The notes beneath the pieces were generated by a model, which saw nothing but the letters and a program-made list of their open reading frames with translations, was not told where the DNA came from and searched no databases. 17,039 nucleotides of DNA from Pseudomonadota bacterium. GTDB taxonomy: Bacteria > Pseudomonadota > Gammaproteobacteria > Xanthomonadales > Xanthomonadaceae. Each line of letters opens with the position of its first letter. Position 1 is the stretch's first letter. Below are positions 5,786-17,039 of the stretch, piece by piece. Location of the stretch: NCBI GenBank assembly GCA_023438325.1, contig JAEXRB010000009.1, positions 1 through 17,039 on the forward strand. Reading direction: 5' to 3'. Both the position numbers and the translations under genes were made by a program.

Positions 5786-7504
5786 ATGTCTTCCCCGTTT
5801 CTGCGTTTCTCGACCGTTTGGCGGATGCGCATACTGATCGCGTTGATGGTGCTGTCGCTGGTGGCGGGCATCGGCCTGCGTGAGCCGATGCCGGCGGACG
5901 AGCCGCGTTTCGCACTGGCGGCGCAGACGATGGTGGAAAGCGGGCAGTGGCTGTTCCCGCATCGCGGCAGTGAGTTGTATGCGGAAAAGCCGCCGGTATT
6001 CATGTGGATGCAGGCGGCGAGTTACAGGCTGGTGGGCGACTGGCGCATGGCCTTCCTGTTGCCTTCGTTGCTGGCGGCACTGGCGACCCTGTGGCTGGCG
6101 GGCGATCTGGCGCGCCGGCTGTGGGGCCGTTGGGCCCTGCCCTATGCGGTATTCGGTCTGTTCGTCTGCCTGCAATTTGTCTTGCAGGCCAAGCGCGCGC
6201 AGATCGACATGGTGCTGGTCGGCCTGACCACGCTGTCGCTGTGGGCGTTGCTGCGCTATCTGCTGGAAAAACCAAGCCCGTGGCTGTTGCTGCTCGGTGC
6301 GTTTGCCGCCGGGTTGGGCACCGTCACCAAGGGCGTGGGCTTTTTGCCGTTGTTGGTGTTTTTGCCGTGGTTGTGGCTGCGGAAGACCTCACCGCACTCG
6401 CTGCCCGCACATCGTGCCGCACATGCGTTGGCGGGCATCGGTGGCTTCCTGCTCGGCGCCGGCGTGTGGTTGATCCCGATGCTGGCGACGGTGCTGGCAT
6501 CGGACGATCCCGCCCTGCACGCCTATGCCCGCGAGATGCTGTTGCGCCAGACCGGCACGCGTTATGTCGCCGCCTGGCACCACGTCCAGCCGTTCTGGTA
6601 CTACCTGCAATCCATGCTGACGCTGTGGCTGCCGGGTGTGCTGCTTGCGCCGTGGCTGCTGCCGGCGTGGTGGCGGCGTTTGCGCCGGAGTGATCCACGC
6701 CAGGTATTGCTGCTGGGCTGGTCGTTGCTGGTGCTGGTGTTCTTCAGCGCCACGCCGGGCAAGCGCGAGGTCTACATCTTCCCGATGCTGCCGGCGCTGT
6801 GCGTGGCCGCCGCGCCGCTGTTGCCGGGCCTGTTGCAACGGCGCGGCGTGCGTGCGGTGTTGTGGGCGTACCTGGGCGTTCTGGTGCTGGCCGCGTGCGG
6901 GCTGGGCATCTGGCTGCTGTCGGCGTCGCCGGAGCGGCTGCAATCGCTGGTCGAAAGGCGCGGCATGGAGGTGTCCAGCGTGAACACGCTGGGTGCGTGG
7001 CTGCTCGCGTTCGGCCTGGCTGCCCTCATCGCGATGGTGTTCTCGTGGTGGAAAACACGTGCGCAGCCAAGATTCGCGCTGGTCGTGGTCACGGCCCTGC
7101 TGTGGATCGTCTACGGCATCGGCCTGATGCCGGCGTTGAGCCCCGACAGTTCCGCACAGGCGCTGATGTGGCGCGTGGGCAAGCGCATCGGTCCGGAGGC
7201 CGAACTGGCCCTGCTCGGCTGGCGCGAACAACACCTGCTGCAAGCCGACCGCCGGGCCGTGGATTTCGGCTTCAAGCGTCCCTGGGCCGAGCAATGGCCG
7301 CCGGCACGCGACTGGCTGCTGGCCGATCCGAACCGGCGCTGGCTGTTCCTGCGCAAGGAAGCCGTCGGGCCATGCATCGACGAAACACAGGTCATCGACA
7401 TCGGCACTTCCAATCGCCGTGCCTGGGCGCTGGTGCCAGGCAGTGCGTGGATCAGCGGCTGCGCGATGCCTACCGATTGGGCCACCGACATGGAAAACGA
7501 ATAA
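5786..7504 (+). CDS. ArnT/PMT-type membrane glycosyltransferase (transferase B)
   Basis: A 572-residue GT-C fold membrane transferase related to ArnT and to transferase A at 1569-3092. The first membrane segment is at about 15-32, then the conserved acidic motif PADEPRF (Asp38, Glu39), EKPPVFMW near 66-73, and TVTKGVGF further on. Many hydrophobic segments follow up to about residue 455, then a soluble periplasmic C-terminal domain. It should transfer a sugar from polyprenyl phosphate to lipid A or LPS core. It is the first gene of a tight operon, three bases before the epimerase gene, and a response-regulator box lies 52 bp upstream. The operon encodes synthesis of UDP-GalA and a lipid-linked donor, so galacturonic acid is the most likely cargo. 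L-Ara4N is less likely because no arnA, arnB or arnD is present. The ATG at 5786 has a poor Shine-Dalgarno sequence, and ATG 5825 is an alternative. Confidence 0.88.
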   Translation: MSSPFLRFSTVWRMRILIALMVLSLVAGIGLREPMPADEPRFALAAQTMVESGQWLFPHRGSELYAEKPPVFMWMQAASYRLVGDWRMAFLLPSLLAALATLWLAGDLARRLWGRWALPYAVFGLFVCLQFVLQAKRAQIDMVLVGLTTLSLWALLRYLLEKPSPWLLLLGAFAAGLGTVTKGVGFLPLLVFLPWLWLRKTSPHSLPAHRAAHALAGIGGFLLGAGVWLIPMLATVLASDDPALHAYAREMLLRQTGTRYVAAWHHVQPFWYYLQSMLTLWLPGVLLAPWLLPAWWRRLRRSDPRQVLLLGWSLLVLVFFSATPGKREVYIFPMLPALCVAAAPLLPGLLQRRGVRAVLWAYLGVLVLAACGLGIWLLSASPERLQSLVERRGMEVSSVNTLGAWLLAFGLAALIAMVFSWWKTRAQPRFALVVVTALLWIVYGIGLMPALSPDSSAQALMWRVGKRIGPEAELALLGWREQHLLQADRRAVDFGFKRPWAEQWPPARDWLLADPNRRWLFLRKEAVGPCIDETQVIDIGTSNRRAWALVPGSAWISGCAMPTDWATDMENE

Positions 7505-7507
7505 CAC

Positions 7508-8503
7508 ATGGACATTCTCCTGACCGGCGCCGCCGGCTTCATCGGCTTCCACAGCGCGCAGCGCCTGCTCGCACACGGGCACCGTGTGACCGGCATCGAC
7601 AACCTCAACGCCTATTACGACGTGCAACTCAAGCACGACCGGCTGACGCGGCTGCAAGGCACGCCCGGATTCACGTTCCGGAAACTCGATCTGGCCGGCC
7701 GCGATGCGATGGCCGCGCTGTTCGCCACGCAGCGCTTCGACGCCATCCTGCACCTGGGCGCACAGGCCGGCGTGCGGTATTCGCTCGACGCGCCGTTCGC
7801 CTACGCGGACAGCAATCTCGTCGGCATGCTCAGCGTGCTCGAAGGCGCGCGGGCGCAGGGCGTGCGGCATCTGGTCTACGCCTCTTCGTCCTCGGTCTAT
7901 GGCGCGAACGTGAAGCAGCCATTCTCGGTCGAGGACCGCACCGACAACCCGGTATCGCTGTACGCTGCCACCAAGAAGGCGAACGAGCTGATGGCGCGCG
8001 CCTATTCGCATCTCTACCGGATTCCGATGACCGGGCTGCGCCTGTTCACCGTGTACGGCCCGTGGGGTCGGCCCGACATGGCCTATTTCAAATTCACCGA
8101 CGCCATCCTGCGCGGCCAGGCCATCGACCTCTACAACGGCGGGCAGATGGAACGCGATTTCACCTATGTCGACGATGTCGTGGATGGCATCGTGCGCCTG
8201 CTCGAAGCCACGCCGGCCTTCGCCGAAGACGCCGTGCCGCATCGCGTCTACAACTTCGGCAACGACCGGCCCGAACGGCTCGGCGATCTGGTCGATCACC
8301 TCGAACGCCTGCTCGGCCGCGCGGCCAGCCGCAATCTGCTGCCGATGCAGCCCGGTGACGTATTGAGCACGCGCGCCGATATTTCACTGGCCGCGCGGGA
8401 ACTGGGCTACGCGCCGAAAACCACGCTGGCGCAGGGTTTGCAGCATTTTGTCATGTGGCATCGCGAGCATTACGGCCACGCCTGCGCGAGAGCCGTGGCA
8501 TGA
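7508..8503 (+). CDS. UDP-glucuronate 4-epimerase (NAD-dependent SDR)
   Basis: A 331-residue extended short-chain dehydrogenase that interconverts UDP-glucuronate and UDP-galacturonate in the cytosol. It has the NAD-binding glycine motif GAAGFIG (7-13), the YASSSSVYG segment that supplies the catalytic serine, and the catalytic pair Tyr152/Lys156 in YAATKKANE. The sequences NLNAYYDVQLK, LFTVYGPWGRPDMA and RDFTYVDD are characteristic of the CapI/LspL branch rather than of GalE. The start is three bases after the transferase B stop. The gene overlaps ugd by four bases (ATGA), so translation is probably coupled. Its place just before ugd gives consecutive steps from UDP-Glc to UDP-GalA. Specificity for GlcA/GalA is well supported by these motifs, but other UDP-hexuronic acids cannot be excluded. 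Confidence 0.92.
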   Translation: MDILLTGAAGFIGFHSAQRLLAHGHRVTGIDNLNAYYDVQLKHDRLTRLQGTPGFTFRKLDLAGRDAMAALFATQRFDAILHLGAQAGVRYSLDAPFAYADSNLVGMLSVLEGARAQGVRHLVYASSSSVYGANVKQPFSVEDRTDNPVSLYAATKKANELMARAYSHLYRIPMTGLRLFTVYGPWGRPDMAYFKFTDAILRGQAIDLYNGGQMERDFTYVDDVVDGIVRLLEATPAFAEDAVPHRVYNFGNDRPERLGDLVDHLERLLGRAASRNLLPMQPGDVLSTRADISLAARELGYAPKTTLAQGLQHFVMWHREHYGHACARAVA

Positions 8504-9672
8504 AGCGCATCACCGTCGTGGGTGCGGGTTACGTGGGGCTGGCGAACGCCATCGCGCTGGCGCAGCGTCACGCTGTGACCTTGCTCGACATCGACCCGGC
8601 GAAGATCGACGCCATCAACCGCAAGACCTCGCCCATCGCCGATCCCGACATCGAGCACCATCTCCAGCACGGCGACCTGCATCTGCACGCCACCACCGAT
8701 GTGCATGAAGCCTATGCCGGTGCCGACCATGTATTCATCGCCACGCCGACCAACTATGACCCTGACACCCACCGCTTCGACACCGACTCGGTGCAGGCGG
8801 TCGCGCGTGAGGCGCTGGTGCGTGCGCAGGATGCGCTGATCGTGCTGAAGTCGACGGTGCCGGTCGGCTTCACCGAGGCACTCAAATCCCGGCTCGGCAC
8901 GCAGAACCTGGTGTTCTCGCCCGAGTTCCTGCGTGAAGGCGCGGCGCTGCACGATTGCCTGCATCCTTCGCGCATCGTGGTCGGCGAGCGTTCCGAGCGC
9001 GGGCAGGAACTGGCCGATCTGTTGCGCGCTGACAGCCCGCGCCCGGGCCCGCCGGTGCTGCTGACCGGCAACACCGAAGCCGAGGCGATCAAGCTGTTCG
9101 CCAACACCTATCTCGCGATGCGTGTGGCCTTCTTCAACGAACTGGACACCTACGCCGCGATCCAGGATCTGGATACGCGCCAGATCATCGAAGGCGTCTG
9201 CCAGGATCCGCGCATCGGCGATCACTACAACAATCCGTCCTTCGGTTACGGCGGCTATTGCCTGCCCAAGGACACCCGGCAATTGCTGGCCAACTATCAC
9301 CACGTGCCGCAGAACCTGATCCGCGCCATCGTCGAGGCCAACACCACGCGCAAGGATTTCATCGCCGACGACATCCTGCGCAGGAAACCGCGCGTGGTCG
9401 GCATCCATCGGCTGGTGATGAAGGCCGGCAGCGACAACTTCCGTTCCAGCAGCGTGCAGGGCGTGATGAAGCGGCTCAAGGCCAAGGGCGTGGAAGTGAT
9501 AGTGCACGAGCCGCTGTTGCGCAGGCCTGACTTCTTCAATTCCGAGGTGATCGAGGATCTGGCGGCTTTCAAGCAGCGCAGCGATGTGATCCTCGCCAAC
9601 CGTCACAGTCCCGAACTGGCTGACGTGGCCGACAAGGTCTACAGCCGCGACCTGTTCGGCGCCGATCATTGA
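8500..9672 (+). CDS. ugd: UDP-glucose 6-dehydrogenase
   Basis: Ugd oxidises UDP-glucose to UDP-glucuronate with two NAD+. The 390-residue protein is of the short E. coli-like class. An N-terminal NAD-binding motif, VGAGYVGL, lies at about 5-12. The catalytic loop FGYGGYCLPKD holds Cys254 (E. coli Cys260). The C-terminal UDP-binding domain has the motifs RRKPRVVG, FRSSSVQG and ANRHSPEL. I chose the ATG at 8500, where the protein begins MKRITVVGAG, rather than the in-frame ATG at 8455. It has a GAGAG Shine-Dalgarno eight bases upstream and overlaps the epimerase stop in ATGA. The short N-terminus also matches the family. It supplies the substrate of the epimerase encoded immediately upstream. 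Confidence 0.95.
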   Translation: MKRITVVGAGYVGLANAIALAQRHAVTLLDIDPAKIDAINRKTSPIADPDIEHHLQHGDLHLHATTDVHEAYAGADHVFIATPTNYDPDTHRFDTDSVQAVAREALVRAQDALIVLKSTVPVGFTEALKSRLGTQNLVFSPEFLREGAALHDCLHPSRIVVGERSERGQELADLLRADSPRPGPPVLLTGNTEAEAIKLFANTYLAMRVAFFNELDTYAAIQDLDTRQIIEGVCQDPRIGDHYNNPSFGYGGYCLPKDTRQLLANYHHVPQNLIRAIVEANTTRKDFIADDILRRKPRVVGIHRLVMKAGSDNFRSSSVQGVMKRLKAKGVEVIVHEPLLRRPDFFNSEVIEDLAAFKQRSDVILANRHSPELADVADKVYSRDLFGADH

Positions 9673-9694
9673 CTTCACCGAGCGCAGACATGCC

Positions 9695-10441
9695 ATGAAC
9701 TCCCTGTCCATCGTCATCCCTGTCTTCAATGAGCAGGACAACATCACGCCGCTGATCCACGAGGTGGTGCGGCATCTGCGCGGGCATATCGCGTTCGACA
9801 TCGTCTGCGTGGACGACCGCTCCGACGATGCCACCCGCGAGGTGCTCGCTACGCTGCTGGCCGATGTGCCCGAACTGCGCGCCTTGACGCATCGCCAGCG
9901 CTGCGGCCAGAGCGCGGCGATCCGCACCGGCGTCAGGCATGCCCTCTCGCCGTGGATCGCCACGCTCGATGGCGACGGCCAGCACGACCCGGCCGACATC
10001 CTGCGCCTGCTGGAAGCGCGCACCGATGCCGATGCGGCGACCAAACTGTTCGCCGGCTGGCGCGTGGATCGCCAGGATACGGCCAGCAAACGCCGGGCTT
10101 CACGCTGGGCCAACGCGATCCGCTCGCGCGCCCTGCGCGACGCGACGCCGGATACCGGCTGCGGCATCAAGCTGTTCGAGCGCGCGGCATTTCTCGATCT
10201 GCCGTATTTCGATCACATGCACCGCTACCTGCCGGCGTTGATGCAGCGCGCCGGCTGGAAAACCGCCAGCGTGCCGGTATCGCACCGCCCGCGCCGCGCG
10301 GGGGAATCCAAATACACCAATATCGGCCGTGCGCTGGTCGGGATACGCGATCTGCTGGGCGTGGCCTGGCTGATCCAGCGCAGCCATGTCGCTTTGACCA
10401 GTGACATCACCGCGCGGCAGCCGCTGGAGCGAACACGATGA
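9695..10441 (+). CDS. Family 2 glycosyltransferase, likely polyprenyl-phosphate uronic acid synthase
   Basis: A 248-residue GT-A fold transferase of the dolichol-phosphate-mannose synthase type. It shows the opening strand LSIVIPVFNEQDNI (4-17), VDDRSDD at about 46-52, and the nucleotide-sugar/metal motif DGDGQHDP starting at Asp92. HRPRRAGESKYT, typical of DPM1-like enzymes, is near 205-215. Unlike ArnC or GtrB it lacks a C-terminal pair of membrane helices, so it probably works at the inner face of the membrane with a partner. The next gene, overlapping by four bases (ATGA), encodes a small LABN membrane protein that could be that partner. In this operon the expected reaction is transfer of GalA or GlcA from the UDP-sugar to undecaprenyl phosphate, as RgtE does in rhizobia. 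The sugar identity is inferred from the neighbours. Confidence 0.85.
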   Translation: MNSLSIVIPVFNEQDNITPLIHEVVRHLRGHIAFDIVCVDDRSDDATREVLATLLADVPELRALTHRQRCGQSAAIRTGVRHALSPWIATLDGDGQHDPADILRLLEARTDADAATKLFAGWRVDRQDTASKRRASRWANAIRSRALRDATPDTGCGIKLFERAAFLDLPYFDHMHRYLPALMQRAGWKTASVPVSHRPRRAGESKYTNIGRALVGIRDLLGVAWLIQRSHVALTSDITARQPLERTR

Positions 10442-10836
10442 ATCAGGAAATCCTCTGGCTGGGCTGGACCGGCCTGCACCTCACGCCGTGGAGACTGATC
10501 GGACTGACCGGCGCAGCGATGTTCGGCGCGCGCTGGCTGGTGCAATTGCTCGCCTCGCACCGCGCCCGCCGCCCGGTGATTCCGCGCCTGTTCTGGTACA
10601 TGAGCCTGTGCGGCAGCCTGATGGCGCTGAGCTATTTCCTGTTTTCCGCCAAGCAGGACGTGGTCGGCGTACTGCAGAACCTGCTGCCGGCGTTCACCGC
10701 AGCCTACAGCCTGTTTCTGGATATCCGGAGCGGGCGCAGGCAACAGCCAACCACCGCAGGTGTTGCCGCCGGCACGTGTTCACAGCCGATGGGCAAAGCG
10801 GCGGCCGGAAGGCAGGAAAGAGAAGTCGGTTGCTGA
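10438..10836 (+). CDS. LABN (lipid A biosynthesis N-terminal) domain membrane protein
   Basis: A 132-residue protein whose first 100 residues match the stand-alone LABN domain. Three hydrophobic segments lie at about 16-37, 49-66 and 72-91, with the family-type stretches FGARWLVQ, SLMALSYFLF and LQNLLPAF. These small proteins are often encoded beside DPM1-like transferases. Their job is not settled; recruiting the transferase to the membrane or helping move the lipid-linked sugar (as ArnE/ArnF do for L-Ara4N) are possible roles. The gene overlaps the preceding transferase by ATGA and has a GGAG Shine-Dalgarno nine bases upstream. Residues 97-132 form a hydrophilic, low-complexity tail rich in Gln, Gly and Arg that is longer than usual. 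This is the last gene of the operon. No clear terminator follows. Confidence 0.85.
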   Translation: MNQEILWLGWTGLHLTPWRLIGLTGAAMFGARWLVQLLASHRARRPVIPRLFWYMSLCGSLMALSYFLFSAKQDVVGVLQNLLPAFTAAYSLFLDIRSGRRQQPTTAGVAAGTCSQPMGKAAAGRQEREVGC

Positions 10837-10891
10837 AAACCCGGCGCTCGCAGAAGTGGCACCTTGACCAAATGTCTCCGAGCAAATATTG

Positions 10892-10951
10892 ATAGTCAAA
10901 ATCTATTGATTCAAATAAAACGATCAATTTTCCATTGATGCCGTGTATCGC
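10892..10951 (+). promoter_or_regulatory. OxyR-like operator and candidate catalase promoter
   Basis: ATAG-N7-CTAT (10892-10906) is a perfect match to the two quartets of an OxyR half-operator. Seven bases on, 10914-10928 matches the second half weakly, ending in CAAT where CTAT is expected. A possible -10, TATCGC (10946-10951), lies where an OxyR site overlapping the -35 would act, 35 bases before the catalase ATG. OxyR activation of catalase genes is well established. The -10 call is weak. The region is strikingly AT-rich and contains four ATTGAT hexamers. Confidence 0.55.
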
Positions 10952-10986
10952 TTACGCTGGGCACCCCTCAACTCAGGAAGCCCGCC

Positions 10987-12459
10987 ATGAGCAAGCCCGA
11001 CGACAACGGAAAAAAGTGTCCCGTCACCCACTTGACCACCGATTTCGGCGCACCGGTGCCGGACAACCAGAACAGCCTGACCGCCGGCCCGCGCGGCCCG
11101 CTGTTGTCGCAGGATGTCTGGCTCAACGAGAAGTTGGCCAACTTCGTGCGCGAGGTGATTCCCGAGCGGCGCATGCACGCCAAGGGCTCGGGCGCGTTCG
11201 GCACCTTCACCGTCACCCATGACATCACCCGCTACACCCGCGCTGCGATCTTCTCCAAGGTCGGCAAGAAGACCGAGATGTTCGCCCGCTTCACCACCGT
11301 GGCCGGCGAGCGCGGCGCGGCCGATGCCGAACGTGACATCCGCGGCTTCGCGCTGAAGTTCTACACCGAGGAAGGCAACTGGGACATGGTCGGCAACAAC
11401 ACGCCGGTCTTCTTCATCCGCGACCCGCGCAAGTTCCCCGACCTCAACAAGGCGGTGAAGCGCGATCCGCATACCAACCTGCGTTCGGCCACCTACAACT
11501 GGGATTGGTGGACGCTGCTGCCCGAGGCCCTGCACCAGGTCACCATCGTGATGAGCGACCGCGGCATTCCCGCCAGCTATCGCCACATGCACGGCTTCGG
11601 CTCGCACACCTACAGCTTCTGGAACGAGGCCGGCGAGCGCTTCTGGGTGAAGTTCCACTTCCGTACCCAGCAGGGCATCAAGAATCTGAGCGATGCCGAA
11701 GCCGAGGCCGTCATCGGCAAGGATCGCGAGAGCCATCAGCGCGATCTCTACAGCGCCATCGAACGCGGCGATTTCCCCAAGTGGAAGATGTACGTCCAGA
11801 TCATGCCGGAAACCGATGCGGACAAGGTGCCGTACCACCCGTTCGACCTCACCAAAGTGTGGCCGAAGAAGGACTATCCGCTGATCGAAGTGGGCGAATT
11901 CGAGTTGAACCGCAACCCGGAAAACTTCCACGCCGACGTCGAGCAAAGCGCCTTTGCACCCAGCAACCTGGTGCCCGGCATCAGTGTCTCGCCGGACAAG
12001 ATGTTGCAGGCGCGCCTGTTCAACTATGCCGATGCGCAGCGTTATCGCTTGGGCGTGAACTACCACCAGATCCCGGTCAATGCCGCGCGCTGCCCGGTCA
12101 ACAGCAACCACCGCGACGGCGCCGGCCGTGCCGATGGCAACTACGGCCGCCTGCCGCACTACGAGCCCAACAGCTTCAACCAGTGGCAGGAGCAACCGCA
12201 ATTTCGCGAGCCGCCACTGAAGATCAACGGCGATGCGGACTGGTGGAACTTCCGTGACGACGACGCCAATTACTACAAGCAGCCCGGCGATCTGTTCCGC
12301 CTGATGACGCCGGCCCAGCAGCAGGTGCTGTTCGACAACACCGCGCGTGCGATGGGCGATGCGCCGGAGTTCATCAAGCGTCGCCACATCGAAAATTGCA
12401 CCAAGGCCGATCCGGCCTATGGCGCAGGCGTGGCCAAGGCGCTGGGGTTGGCACTTTGA
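10987..12459 (+). CDS. Monofunctional haem catalase (small subunit)
   Basis: This enzyme dismutates hydrogen peroxide to water and oxygen. The 490-residue protein has the small-subunit catalase core. The distal haem residues are His64 in IPERRMHAKGSGAFG and Asn137/138 in VGNNTPVFFIRDP. The proximal haem ligand is Tyr347 in RLFNYADAQRYRLG. There is no signal peptide, so it is probably cytosolic. The sequence style suggests the KatB/clade 1-like bacterial catalases, but I cannot assign the clade without a tree. The ATG at 10987 has AGGAAG eight bases upstream. An OxyR-like site and AT-rich promoter region lie upstream and a strong terminator follows 27 bases after the stop, so it is a single-gene unit. 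The link to the neighbouring envelope operon appears to be position only. Confidence 0.96.
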   Translation: MSKPDDNGKKCPVTHLTTDFGAPVPDNQNSLTAGPRGPLLSQDVWLNEKLANFVREVIPERRMHAKGSGAFGTFTVTHDITRYTRAAIFSKVGKKTEMFARFTTVAGERGAADAERDIRGFALKFYTEEGNWDMVGNNTPVFFIRDPRKFPDLNKAVKRDPHTNLRSATYNWDWWTLLPEALHQVTIVMSDRGIPASYRHMHGFGSHTYSFWNEAGERFWVKFHFRTQQGIKNLSDAEAEAVIGKDRESHQRDLYSAIERGDFPKWKMYVQIMPETDADKVPYHPFDLTKVWPKKDYPLIEVGEFELNRNPENFHADVEQSAFAPSNLVPGISVSPDKMLQARLFNYADAQRYRLGVNYHQIPVNAARCPVNSNHRDGAGRADGNYGRLPHYEPNSFNQWQEQPQFREPPLKINGDADWWNFRDDDANYYKQPGDLFRLMTPAQQQVLFDNTARAMGDAPEFIKRRHIENCTKADPAYGAGVAKALGLAL

Positions 12460-12485
12460 TCCGGGCCTGATCACGCAACGCCCCG

Positions 12486-12515
12486 GAAAACGCCGCAGGA
12501 AACTGCGGCGTTTTC
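12486..12515 (+). terminator. Intrinsic terminator of the catalase gene
   Basis: GAAAACGCCGCAG (12486-12498) and CTGCGGCGTTTTC (12503-12515) form a perfect 13-bp stem around a GAAA tetraloop. The end of the descending arm is TTTT. It begins 27 bases after the catalase stop. The A-tract on the other side means it could also act on the minus strand. Confidence 0.92.
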
Positions 12516-12529
12516 GCATGTTCCAGCGT

Positions 12530-12548
12530 CGTCGTTCATGCAACGACG
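12530..12548. repeat. Seven-base dyad upstream of lhr
   Basis: CGTCGTT (12530-12536) and AACGACG (12542-12548) are perfect reverse complements around a five-base loop. No T-run follows on either side. The dyad is 15 bp downstream of the catalase terminator and 50 bp upstream of the preferred lhr start, so it could be an operator or a 5' leader hairpin. Its function is unknown. Confidence 0.45.
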
Positions 12549-12597
12549 CGTAACGAAGCAGGTAGCAACACCCTTGGCCCGAGCCGGGCGTGGCACC

Positions 12598-17010
<4,413 letters not shown>

Positions 17011-17039
17011 ACGGCGACCAAAACCGCGTGGGCCCCCCG

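Noticed and set aside
6389..8299. Minus-strand open frame of 636 codons across transferase B and the epimerase
   Set aside because: It is the antisense shadow of two well-supported genes.
5786..10836. Operon as a classical arn (L-Ara4N) cluster
   Set aside because: The ArnA decarboxylase/formyltransferase, ArnB aminotransferase and ArnD deformylase are absent, and the epimerase motifs point to UDP-GalA instead. The missing genes could lie elsewhere, so this is rejection on balance.

Overview
The window is about 17 kb of GC-rich, densely coded DNA with no mobile elements, RNA genes or CRISPR arrays that I can recognise. The gene families and codon style (short-form Ugd, a ColRS-like two-component system, a LABN-domain protein, full-length Lhr) suggest a gammaproteobacterium, probably of the Xanthomonadales. 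That placement is an inference from gene content.

Layout. (1) 52-1568, plus strand: a DUF4442 hotdog protein and the tRNA uridine hydroxylase TrhO. (2) 1569-3092, minus strand: an ArnT/PMT-type membrane glycosyltransferase (A), convergent with trhO with directly abutting stop codons. (3) 3093-3579: a non-coding gap carrying a regulatory box. (4) 3580-5632, minus strand: a sensor kinase and response regulator resembling ColS/ColR. (5) 5633-5785: a divergent promoter region with two regulatory boxes. (6) 5786-10836, plus strand: a tight five-gene operon of a second ArnT-like transferase (B), UDP-glucuronate 4-epimerase, UDP-glucose 6-dehydrogenase, a family 2 polyprenyl-phosphate-sugar synthase and a LABN-domain membrane protein. 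(7) 10987-12459: a haem catalase with an OxyR-like upstream site and a strong terminator. (8) 12598-17010: the large helicase Lhr.

Main result. Regions 2 to 6 read as one unit for decorating the outer membrane with a uronic acid, probably galacturonic acid. The proposed route is UDP-Glc to UDP-GlcA (Ugd) to UDP-GalA (epimerase) to polyprenyl-P-GalA (family 2 transferase with the LABN protein), then transfer in the periplasm to lipid A or LPS core by the two ArnT-like enzymes. It parallels the arn (L-Ara4N) pathway and rhizobial RgtA-E, but no arnA, arnB or arnD homologue is present.

Three copies of a tandem box, CCGACG-N5-CCGAC(G/A), with repeats 11 bp apart, lie 45, 47 and 52 bp upstream of the start codons of transferase A, the response regulator and transferase B. 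All three point toward their gene. No other tandem copy was found by eye in the window. This suggests that the response regulator controls itself, both transferases and the whole sugar operon. The kinase start codon also sits at the foot of a perfect hairpin that places its Shine-Dalgarno sequence in the loop.
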